From assembly GCF_900188165.1 (NCBI RefSeq), contig NZ_FZOS01000001.1, positions 124,001-188,000 of the forward strand: a stretch of 64,000 nucleotides of DNA, written 5' to 3'. This DNA is from Edaphosphingomonas laterariae. Its GTDB lineage: Bacteria; Pseudomonadota; Alphaproteobacteria; Sphingomonadales; Sphingomonadaceae. The notes beneath the pieces were generated by a model, which worked only from the letters and a program-made list of their open reading frames with translations, was not told the origin of the DNA and made no database searches. Of this stretch, positions 10,007 through 17,547 are shown one piece after another (the stretch's first letter is position 1; the number at the start of each line of letters is the position of its first letter). The translations under genes were made by a program, and so were the position numbers.

Positions 10007-11258
10007 TCACGGCCTGAACGCGCTCCAGCGCACGAATGTCGGTCAGCGGATCGCCCTCCACCGCAATCAGATCGGCAAAGCGGCCCGGCGCGATCGCCCC
10101 CAGATCCTGTTCGCGACCGACCAGTCGGGCCGGTTCCAGGGTTGCCGAACGGATCGCCTGCAGCGGTGTCATGCCATTCGCGACCATGTAGGCGAACTGG
10201 CGGGCGTTCTGGCCATGGGGGAATACGCCAGCGTCGGTGCCGAACGCGATGCGCGCGCCCGCTTTCACGGCCTTGCGAAAACCCGCGCGCTGCACATCCG
10301 TCGTCTCGCGGTTTTTGCGCAGGATGTCGGCCGGCCATCCCTCCCGCCTGCCCACTTCCTCGATATAATCGCCGTTATAGACGTCCATCACCAGCCAGAC
10401 GCCTTTCTGTTGGGCGAGCGCAATGCCTTCATCGTCGATCAGCGAGGCATGTTCGATGGAACGAACGCCCGCACGGATCGCCGCCTTGATCCCTTCGGCG
10501 CCATGGGCATGAGCGGTCACATAACGGCCATTGCGTCCCGCTTCCTCAACAGCGGCGCGGATTTCCGCCTCGCTCATCTCCAGTGCGCCCGGCTCGGTCC
10601 CCTGCGCCAGCACGGCGCCGGTCGCGATCAGCTTCAGAAAGTCGGCACCATGCTGGAAAAGGTCGCGCGCACGTTCACGCACCTCGTCCGCATTGCGGGC
10701 CACGCCGCGGCGCATGTCCGCCGGCACCTGAACATCGGCGGCGAAGCCCGTCACTTCGCCACCGCCGCCAGGCACCGTGATATAGGCCCCCGCCACCGTC
10801 ATCCGTGGTCCCTCGACCCAGCCATTGGCAATTCCGTCACGGAGGGCCACATCGCCGAAGGCACGGAACGTCCCGACGTCGCGCACGCTGGTAAAGCCCG
10901 CGCGCAACGTATCGCGCGCATTCTTGACCGAAAGGATCGCCACTTCGGCCTGCGAATGGAGCAAGGGTTCAGCGACGTTGTTCGTCTGGCCGAAATCGGC
11001 AAGGTGCGTGTGCATGTCCATCAGCCCCGGCAGCACCGTATAGGTCGACCAGTCGGTCACGGGGCCGTCCGTGGGCGCCTCCTGCCACGGGCCGATGGAA
11101 GCGATGCGTCCATCGACGATACGAATGATCTGGTCGTCGAGCATCCTGCCTTGCTCGACATCCAGCAATCGCCCTGCCCGGACATAGCTGGTTGCGGCGG
11201 ATGCCGCACAGGGAGCCAACATCAGAAATATCGCGAGCATGCGCAGGACGATGGCCAT
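9981..11258 (-). CDS. Exported amidohydrolase (imidazolonepropionase/prolidase-like, M38 type)
   Basis: 425 residues with signal peptide MAIVLRMLAIFLMLAPCAASA. Amidohydrolase landmarks are MDMHTHLADFG (H-x-H), the lysine region GADFLKLIATGAV, VTAHAHGAEG, RSIEHASLID and FGTDAGVFPHGQ with the catalytic aspartate. Members of this exported group include Xaa-Arg/Xaa-Lys dipeptidases and imidazolonepropionase-like proteins; the substrate here is unknown. A dipeptidase role would fit the flanking S9 and M20 genes, but that is inference. Confidence 0.9.
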   Translation of the reverse strand: MAIVLRMLAIFLMLAPCAASAATSYVRAGRLLDVEQGRMLDDQIIRIVDGRIASIGPWQEAPTDGPVTDWSTYTVLPGLMDMHTHLADFGQTNNVAEPLLHSQAEVAILSVKNARDTLRAGFTSVRDVGTFRAFGDVALRDGIANGWVEGPRMTVAGAYITVPGGGGEVTGFAADVQVPADMRRGVARNADEVRERARDLFQHGADFLKLIATGAVLAQGTEPGALEMSEAEIRAAVEEAGRNGRYVTAHAHGAEGIKAAIRAGVRSIEHASLIDDEGIALAQQKGVWLVMDVYNGDYIEEVGRREGWPADILRKNRETTDVQRAGFRKAVKAGARIAFGTDAGVFPHGQNARQFAYMVANGMTPLQAIRSATLEPARLVGREQDLGAIAPGRFADLIAVEGDPLTDIRALERVQAVIKGGALVR

Positions 11259-11333
11259 CCGTTCCCCCTTGTTATACGTCCGAAAAACAAGTGATGATGT
11301 GCCATCGCTCGCCCGCCGACGAAAGGATTATCG

Positions 11334-12725
11334 ATGCGGATCAAGATGCTCGCTTCTGCCCTGCTCCTCGCCTCCGCATTGCAGCCGGCCACCGCCGCGC
11401 GGGCGGCCACGACCAATGAAGCAACGCAGAACGCCGCCGTGCTCGATATCCTGAAGAAATCCATTGGTTTCCGCACGGTTCAGGGCCAGGGGCAGGTTCC
11501 GGCTTATGCAGAATATCTGGCGGACGTGCTGAAGGCTGGCGGCTTTGCGGCGGAGGATATCCAGGTCCAGAAGCGCGGCGAAACCGCGACGCTGGTTGCC
11601 CGCTATCGCGGCACCGGCAAGGGCAAGCCCATCCTGCTATCGGGCCACATGGACGTGGTGGAGGCCAAGCGCGAGGATTGGGAGCGCGATCCCTTCGTCG
11701 CCGTGGTCGAGAACGGTTATGTCTATGGGCGGGGTTCGTCCGACAACAAGGCTGGCGTCAGCGTCATGGTTCAGACGCTCGTGCGGTTGAAGCAGGAAGG
11801 CTTCAAGCCCGGCCGCGACATCATTCTTGCGCTGTCCGGCGACGAGGAAACCGACATGGCGACGACCGCCGCTCTCGCCAAGGAGCTTAAGAGCGCCGAG
11901 CTGCTGCTCAACAGCGATGCTGGCGGCGCATTGCTGGATGAAGCCACCGGCAAGCCCACCGTTTATGGGCTGCAGGCGGGCGAGAAAACCTATGCCGATT
12001 TCCGCATCACGTTCACAAATCCCGGCGGGCATTCCAGCCGGCCGTCCAAGGACAATGCGATCTATGAACTGGCCCAGGCGATCGACCGGATCGCGGCCTA
12101 TGATTTCCCGCCTCAAATCAACGAACTGACCCGTGCGACGCTGACTGCGGCCGCGTCCAAATCGCCGCCGGAGACTGCCGAGGCGATGAAGCGATTCGTT
12201 GCCAACCCCGGCGACGCGAAGGCAGCCGCGACGCTTTCGGAGGATCCGGAGTGGATCGGCACAATCCGCACGACCTGCGTGGCGACCATGTTGGAGGGCG
12301 GCCATGCGCTCAACGCCCTGCCCCAGTCGGCATCGGTGATGGTGAACTGTCGCATCTTCCCCGGCGTCGGCATCCCGGAAATCCATGCGAAGCTTGCCGA
12401 GCTGGCGGGCCCGGCGGCCAAGATCACGATCATCGGCAACCCGACGTCGAGCGACGCTTCGCCCTTGCGTCCTGACGTCATGGCGGCGGCGCGCAAGGCC
12501 GTCGACGCACGCTCGCCCGGACTGCCGATCGTGCCGAATATGTCGGCCGGCGCCACGGACAGCCTGTATTTCCGCGCCGAAGGCGTGCCCAGCTATGGGC
12601 TGGGGGTCACCTATATGAAGGCCAGCGACGATTTTTCGCATGGGCTGAACGAGCGCGTTACGGTGGAATCGGTCACCGGCGGTTTGAAGCAATGGTATGT
12701 CTTGCTGAAAGAACTGGCGAAATAA
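11334..12725 (+). CDS. Exported M20-family metallopeptidase
   Basis: 463 residues, ATG behind GAAAGGA. The signal peptide region is MRIKMLASALLLASALQPATAARA. M20 dizinc motifs are complete: SGHMDVVEA (H, D), GRGSSDNKAG (bridging D), SGDEETDM (catalytic E, metal E), NSDAGG (D) and a late FSHGLNE histidine. The dimerisation domain with the GGHSSRP segment sits between. It resembles broad dipeptidase/carboxypeptidase enzymes. It starts 75 nt from the divergent amidohydrolase, so the two probably share a promoter region. Confidence 0.93.
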   Translation: MRIKMLASALLLASALQPATAARAATTNEATQNAAVLDILKKSIGFRTVQGQGQVPAYAEYLADVLKAGGFAAEDIQVQKRGETATLVARYRGTGKGKPILLSGHMDVVEAKREDWERDPFVAVVENGYVYGRGSSDNKAGVSVMVQTLVRLKQEGFKPGRDIILALSGDEETDMATTAALAKELKSAELLLNSDAGGALLDEATGKPTVYGLQAGEKTYADFRITFTNPGGHSSRPSKDNAIYELAQAIDRIAAYDFPPQINELTRATLTAAASKSPPETAEAMKRFVANPGDAKAAATLSEDPEWIGTIRTTCVATMLEGGHALNALPQSASVMVNCRIFPGVGIPEIHAKLAELAGPAAKITIIGNPTSSDASPLRPDVMAAARKAVDARSPGLPIVPNMSAGATDSLYFRAEGVPSYGLGVTYMKASDDFSHGLNERVTVESVTGGLKQWYVLLKELAK

Positions 12726-12773
12726 GTCGCATTGGACGCGCGCTCCCCTCCCCTTATCGGAGGGCAGCCGCGC

Positions 12774-13367
12774 TCAACCCAGCAGCGCGTCCAGCCAGCG
12801 CTCCGCCATCTCTGCCGCCTCGTCCGGCGTGAAGGTGTCGGGGGCAAGGCACAGTTCCAGCCAGAGCCCGTCGACAAGCGCGGTGATCGCCACCGCCTTC
12901 AATCGGCAATCGCCCGGCGCGACGCCATTTTCGGCAAGCAGCGCCTCAATCCCGGCGCGATAGCCACCATAGATGTCAGCATGCAGATGGGCGATGGCCG
13001 CATTGGCCTTCACGAGGCTCCAAAAGGCGATCCAGGTGGCGAGCAGGGCCGGATCGGCGATCGGCGCGCGAAAGCTGGCGACCACATAGGCCGACAATCG
13101 AGCACGCGGCCGATGATCCGCTTGCGCGACCGCAGCATCGAGCGCCGCCTTCACGCGTTCACCGACGGTGCGATAGGTCGCCGCGACGAGATCGTCGATC
13201 CCCGCAAAATAGTGCCTCAGCAAACCGGGCGACACGCCAGCTTCCGCGCAGATCGCCCGCACGGTCGCCGCCGCCACGCCGCCATCGGCGAGTTTGCGTG
13301 CGCAGGCGTCGATCAGATCCTGCCGCCGGGAATCGGCTTCCTCGCGGGTGAATGTGGCGCGGCTCAT
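12774..13367 (-). CDS. TetR-family regulator, BetI-like
   Basis: 197 residues. The N-terminal helix-turn-helix is clear (GVAAATVRAICAEAGVSPGL, then LRHYFAGIDDLVAATY). The C-terminal domain with KAVAITALVDGLWLELCL resembles BetI-type regulators, which sense choline/betaine-like ligands in their best-known members. It is divergent from the Rieske oxygenase gene, with a perfect 20-bp palindrome between them (13412-13431), so it very probably controls that unit and itself. The ligand is unknown. Confidence 0.9.
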   Translation of the reverse strand: MSRATFTREEADSRRQDLIDACARKLADGGVAAATVRAICAEAGVSPGLLRHYFAGIDDLVAATYRTVGERVKAALDAAVAQADHRPRARLSAYVVASFRAPIADPALLATWIAFWSLVKANAAIAHLHADIYGGYRAGIEALLAENGVAPGDCRLKAVAITALVDGLWLELCLAPDTFTPDEAAEMAERWLDALLG

Positions 13368-13411
13368 CGCGGCAATGCTTAGCGCAAGCCGGCTTGCGGT
13401 GAAACGCCCCT

Positions 13412-13431
13412 TGTTTTACGATCGTAAAACA
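13412..13431. promoter_or_regulatory. Perfect palindromic operator for the divergent TetR/Rieske promoters
   Basis: TGTTTTACGATCGTAAAACA is a 20-base perfect palindrome, 15 nt before the Rieske start and 44 nt before the tetR start. Its position and symmetry fit a TetR dimer site. The -35/-10 elements are not obvious. Confidence 0.8.
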
Positions 13432-13446
13432 GCAAGGGACGCGACC

Positions 13447-14622
13447 ATGGCGACAGCATTTACAGGGCCTGCGGCAATGTTCGCCGACAGCGGCAATACC
13501 AGCCTGCCGGCCTGGCTTTACAATGATACGGAATATTTCGCGGTGGAAATGGAGCGGGTGATCCGTCCATCATGGCAGATCGTCTGCCATGTCAGCGATA
13601 TTCCGCTGCCGGGCGACTATCATGTGCTGGATTATATCGGCGAAAGCGTGATCGTGATCCGTGGCGATGATGGCACGATCCGCGCCTTCGCCAATGTCTG
13701 TCGCCATCGTGCCTCGCGGCTGGTCGATGGGCCAACCGGCTGCGCAAGAAAGCTCGTCTGCCCCTATCACGCCTGGACCTATGATAATGACGGCCGCCTT
13801 ACCGGCGTCCCGATGAAGAGCGACTATCGCGCGCTCGATCTGGACAACCACGGGCTGGCACCGGTGGATATCGACACCTGGCGCGGCTTCATCTTCGTCC
13901 GCCTGGCGGGGGATGGCCCGCGTGTGGCGGAGATGATGGGGCATTATGACGCGGAGGTCGCACCCTATCGGTTCGAGGACATGCGCGCCATCGGCCGCGT
14001 CACGCTGCGCCCGCGCACGGTGAACTGGAAAAATATCGCCGACAATTATTCGGATGGCCTGCACATTCCGGTGGCGCATCCGGGGCTGACCCGGCTTTTC
14101 GGCCGCGACGGCTACCGCATCGAAGCGAGCGAGCATGTCGACAAGATGTGGGGCGTGGTGGTCGACCGCCTTTCGTCCAATCCGTCCGAGCGCGCCTATC
14201 AGGCCCTGTTGCCGCGGGTGGACCATCTGCCAGAGGCAAATCAACGCCTCTGGCTCTATTACAAGCTGTGGCCGAACTTCGCCTTCGAAATCTACCCGGA
14301 TCAGATCGATTTCATGCAGTTCCTGCCGATCAGCCCTACGACCTCGCTGATCCGCGAGATCAGCTATCGCCTGCCCGATGATGATCGGCGCGAGATGCGT
14401 GCCGCCCAATATCTCAACTGGCGGATCAATCGCCAGGTGAACAAGGAAGACACGCAGATCATCGAACGCGTCCAGCAAGGCATGGCGTCACCCAGCTATA
14501 CGGTGGGGCCGCTTGGCGAGAGCGAGGTTTGCCTCGCGAGCTTCGCGCGCAAGCTGCGTCACCTGATCCCCGAAGCCAATTTACCTGAAGCACCCGTTGC
14601 GGGCTGGAGCCATGCCGCATGA
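13447..14622 (+). CDS. Rieske [2Fe-2S] non-heme iron oxygenase, alpha subunit
   Basis: 391 residues from ATG 13447; the upstream frame is antisense to tetR. The Rieske motif is CRHRA followed by CPYHAW (C-x-H and C-x2-H). The mononuclear iron site is NWKNIADNYSDGLHIPVAHP, giving the D...H-x4-H arrangement. This is the oxygenase component; its electron donor (ferredoxin/reductase) is not in the window. The BetI-like regulator and amino-acid permease nearby suggest a quaternary-amine or amino-acid-derived substrate, as in carnitine or betaine monooxygenases, but an aromatic acid is also possible. The stop overlaps the next start (ATGA), implying a two-gene operon. Confidence 0.93.
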   Translation: MATAFTGPAAMFADSGNTSLPAWLYNDTEYFAVEMERVIRPSWQIVCHVSDIPLPGDYHVLDYIGESVIVIRGDDGTIRAFANVCRHRASRLVDGPTGCARKLVCPYHAWTYDNDGRLTGVPMKSDYRALDLDNHGLAPVDIDTWRGFIFVRLAGDGPRVAEMMGHYDAEVAPYRFEDMRAIGRVTLRPRTVNWKNIADNYSDGLHIPVAHPGLTRLFGRDGYRIEASEHVDKMWGVVVDRLSSNPSERAYQALLPRVDHLPEANQRLWLYYKLWPNFAFEIYPDQIDFMQFLPISPTTSLIREISYRLPDDDRREMRAAQYLNWRINRQVNKEDTQIIERVQQGMASPSYTVGPLGESEVCLASFARKLRHLIPEANLPEAPVAGWSHAA

Positions 14623-16232
14623 CCAAACGATATGACGCCATCATCATCGGCGGCGGCCATAACGGCCTTGTTTGCGCATTCTATCTGGCGCGCGCGGGGC
14701 TGAAGGTTCGCGTTCTCGAGCGCCGCCATGTCGTCGGCGGCGCGGCGGTTACGGAGGAGTTTCACCCCGGATTCCGCAATTCGACGGCCAGCTACACCGT
14801 CAGCCTGCTGCGTCCCAAGGTGATCGCGGACATGCGGCTGGCCGATCATGGCTATCGCGTGATCGAACGCACGATCAGCAACTTTTTCCCGCATGATGGC
14901 GGCTATCTCAAGCTCGGCGGCGGCATGGGCCGCACGCAGGCGGAGTTCGCGCGCTATTCGCAAAAGGATGCCGATATCTTCCCGGCCTATGAAGAGGCGC
15001 TGGAAGGTGTTTCGGAGGTTCTTCGCGATCTCGCGCTTCAGACGCCGCCTAATGCCGGAGGCGGATTGCGCGCCCTGATTGCGGCCGCCGTGCAGGGGCG
15101 GCGCCTGGCCGGCCTGACGGTGGAACAACAGCGTAACGTGATGGACCTGTTCGCCAAGAGCGCGCGCAGCTTTCTCGATAGCTGGTACGAGAATGAATAT
15201 GTGAAGGCGGCGTTCGGCTTCGATGCCGTGGTCGGCAATTATGCCAGCCCCGATACGCCGGGATCGGCCTATGTGCTGCTGCACCACGTGTTTGGCGAGG
15301 TGAACGGCAAGAAGGGCGCTTGGGGCCATGCCGTCGGTGGCATGGGGGCGATCACCCAGGCGATGGCCGCCGCCTGCGCCAAGCTGGGCGTCGAAATCAG
15401 CCTCGAGGCCCCGGTCGCGAAACTGCTGGTCGATGGCGGCAAGGTTTCCGGCGTTCGGCTGGAAAGCGGTGAAGAGCTCGCCGCGCCGATCGTGGCCGCC
15501 AATGTCGGCCCAGCCCTGCTCTATCGGCAACTGGTCGACCGTGCCGATATGCCGCAGGAATTCGCCCGGCGGATGGACCATTACAAGGCCGGGTCGGGGA
15601 CGTTCCGGATGAACGTGGCCCTGTCCGAACTGCCTGATTTCACCGTGTTGCCGGGCAAGGAAAAGGCTGAACATCACAGCTGTGGCATCATCATCGCGCC
15701 GACGCTGGATTATATGGATCAGGCCTATACGGATGCGCGGGCATTCGGCTGGTCCAAGCAACCCATCGTCGAAATGAAGATCCCGTCCACCGTTGATGAC
15801 AGCCTCGCCCCTCCCGGCCAGCACGTCGCAAGCCTGTTCTGTCAGCAATTCGCGCCCGTCTTGCCCGATGGCCGCAACTGGGATGATGAGCGCGAGGCGG
15901 CCGCCGATCACATCATCGAAACGGTCAATCAGCACGCGCCGAACTTCAAGGCGTCTGTGATCGCGCGACAAATCCATTCGCCGCTCGATCTCGAACGCAA
16001 GTTCGGGTTGATCGGCGGCGATATCATGCACGGCCATATGTCGATCGACCAGTTGTGGGCGTCGCGGCCGATGCTTGGCCACGGCGATTATCGCGGCCCG
16101 ATCAAGGGGCTTTATATGTGCGGCGCCGGCACGCATCCGGGCGGCGGCGTCACCGGCGCGCCCGGCCACAATGCCGCGCACGAAATTCTGGCCGATCGGA
16201 GCTTCGTCGGCCGCCTGCTCAGGCGGGCGTAG
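14619..16232 (+). CDS. FAD-dependent oxidoreductase of the phytoene desaturase/PYROXD2-like family
   Basis: 537 residues. The N-terminal Rossmann motif DAIIIGGGHNGLVCAFYLARAG is followed by VRVLERRHVVGGAAVTEEF and, at the C-terminus, YMCGAGTHPGGGVTGAPGHNAA, the FAD-binding ends of CrtI-like enzymes. The length and sequence style fit the PYROXD2/amine-oxidase-like branch rather than carotenoid enzymes, and no carotenoid genes are near. It is translationally coupled to the Rieske oxygenase, so it probably oxidises the product of that enzyme or a related substrate (inference). It overlaps the convergent permease by 14 nt. Confidence 0.9.
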   Translation: MTKRYDAIIIGGGHNGLVCAFYLARAGLKVRVLERRHVVGGAAVTEEFHPGFRNSTASYTVSLLRPKVIADMRLADHGYRVIERTISNFFPHDGGYLKLGGGMGRTQAEFARYSQKDADIFPAYEEALEGVSEVLRDLALQTPPNAGGGLRALIAAAVQGRRLAGLTVEQQRNVMDLFAKSARSFLDSWYENEYVKAAFGFDAVVGNYASPDTPGSAYVLLHHVFGEVNGKKGAWGHAVGGMGAITQAMAAACAKLGVEISLEAPVAKLLVDGGKVSGVRLESGEELAAPIVAANVGPALLYRQLVDRADMPQEFARRMDHYKAGSGTFRMNVALSELPDFTVLPGKEKAEHHSCGIIIAPTLDYMDQAYTDARAFGWSKQPIVEMKIPSTVDDSLAPPGQHVASLFCQQFAPVLPDGRNWDDEREAAADHIIETVNQHAPNFKASVIARQIHSPLDLERKFGLIGGDIMHGHMSIDQLWASRPMLGHGDYRGPIKGLYMCGAGTHPGGGVTGAPGHNAAHEILADRSFVGRLLRRA

Positions 16233-17544
16233 CGAAACGAGTGCGGCGGACGGCGAGGTAGATGGGGATGCCGGCGAGCAGCAGCACGCCGCCCCACGCC
16301 ACCGCCTCCAGCCCGCAGCCGTAGAGCGTCCATAGTGTAAAGACCCCGGCGAGCGGCGCGATTACGCGCACCATGCCGTCGTTCGGCAGCAATTTGATCG
16401 CGGCCAGCGCCGACACCAGATAGGCGATCAGCCCCGCCGCGATGGAAACCAGTGCGATAAACGCGAACAGGTCCGTCATCGCCCGGCTATAGTTCATCAG
16501 GGTGACGATCGTCAGCAGCAGGCTGGATACGATATGGGCACGGGCCGGTGTGCCGCGCCGGCTGGACTTGGCGAGCCACGCAGGAAACACGCCGCCCCGC
16601 GCCATTGCCCACGGCACTTCCCCCTGGACGAGCACGAACCCGTTCAGCGTGCCGAACGCGCTGATCGCGGCAAACAAGGCTATGACATCGGCAGCCCCCG
16701 CCCCCCAACGCAAACCGACGAATTCGGCGATCGGCGCCGGTGATTTTGCGGCGGTGTCGGCCGGCATCAGCAAGGTGACGGCCGAACAGACCAGCACATA
16801 GACCAGCCCGGTAAAGGCGGTGCCCCACAGCGTTGCCCGCGGAATGGTGCGCGCCGCATCTTCCACCTGTCCGGCCGGGACGGTCGCGGACTCCAGGCCG
16901 AGAAACCCCCAGAAAGTGAGCGCGGCGGTTGCCGCCACGGCCCCCACCCCGATCTGGCCCGGCTGCCAGGGCGCGACGGCCGCCGCGCCGTCGTCCGACA
17001 GAATGATCGCCGCGACGATCACGACGGCCGCCATAGGCAGCAATTTCAACAAGGTGGTGACGACCTGCACGCGCCCCGCCGCCGCGACGCCGTAAATGTT
17101 GATCGCCGTCACCCCCCACACCAGCGCGACCGCCAGCAGTGCCGGCAATCCCGGCGTGGCGCCGATCTGCGGCATAAGCAACCCGATGCTGCTGACCACG
17201 GCTACCGCGATGGCGCCATTGCCGGACCAGAGCATCACCCAATAGCTCCAGGCGACGATGAAGCCGATCGTCGGGCCGAAGGCTGCATCCGCATAGGCGT
17301 AGGGACCACCGGCTTTCGGCAGCACAGCCGACAGGCGGGCGAACACGAAAGCAAGGCAAAGCGCGCCGGCGATGGTGATGAACCAGCCGAAAAGCGCATT
17401 CCAGCCATAAGGCGCCAGACTGGCGGGCAGCAGGAAGACGCCGGAACCGATCATGTTGCCGACGACAAGCGCCAGGCACATCCAGAAGCCCAGCGCGCGG
17501 GGAAGCTTGGCGGCCATTGCCTCAGTCCCCGCGCGCTTCGCCAT
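16219..17544 (-). CDS. APC-family amino acid/amine permease
   Basis: 441 residues, with about 12 hydrophobic segments. The first helix has the APC signature VVGNMIGSGVFLLPASLAPYG. Later segments include GPYAYADAAFGPTIGFIVAW and the ETATVP-like LESATVPAGQVEDAARTIPRAT, as in AdiC/YjdE-like transporters. It imports or exchanges amino acids or amines across the inner membrane. It is encoded just downstream of the TonB receptor in the same direction (3-nt gap), so the two form an uptake pair next to the Rieske/FAD operon. Confidence 0.92.
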   Translation of the reverse strand: MAKRAGTEAMAAKLPRALGFWMCLALVVGNMIGSGVFLLPASLAPYGWNALFGWFITIAGALCLAFVFARLSAVLPKAGGPYAYADAAFGPTIGFIVAWSYWVMLWSGNGAIAVAVVSSIGLLMPQIGATPGLPALLAVALVWGVTAINIYGVAAAGRVQVVTTLLKLLPMAAVVIVAAIILSDDGAAAVAPWQPGQIGVGAVAATAALTFWGFLGLESATVPAGQVEDAARTIPRATLWGTAFTGLVYVLVCSAVTLLMPADTAAKSPAPIAEFVGLRWGAGAADVIALFAAISAFGTLNGFVLVQGEVPWAMARGGVFPAWLAKSSRRGTPARAHIVSSLLLTIVTLMNYSRAMTDLFAFIALVSIAAGLIAYLVSALAAIKLLPNDGMVRVIAPLAGVFTLWTLYGCGLEAVAWGGVLLLAGIPIYLAVRRTRFATPA

Positions 17545-17547
17545 GGA

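Noticed and set aside
14619-16232. Carotenoid biosynthesis (phytoene desaturase)
   Set aside because: Only the FAD-binding ends are CrtI-like; no crt neighbours, and the gene is coupled to a Rieske oxygenase.
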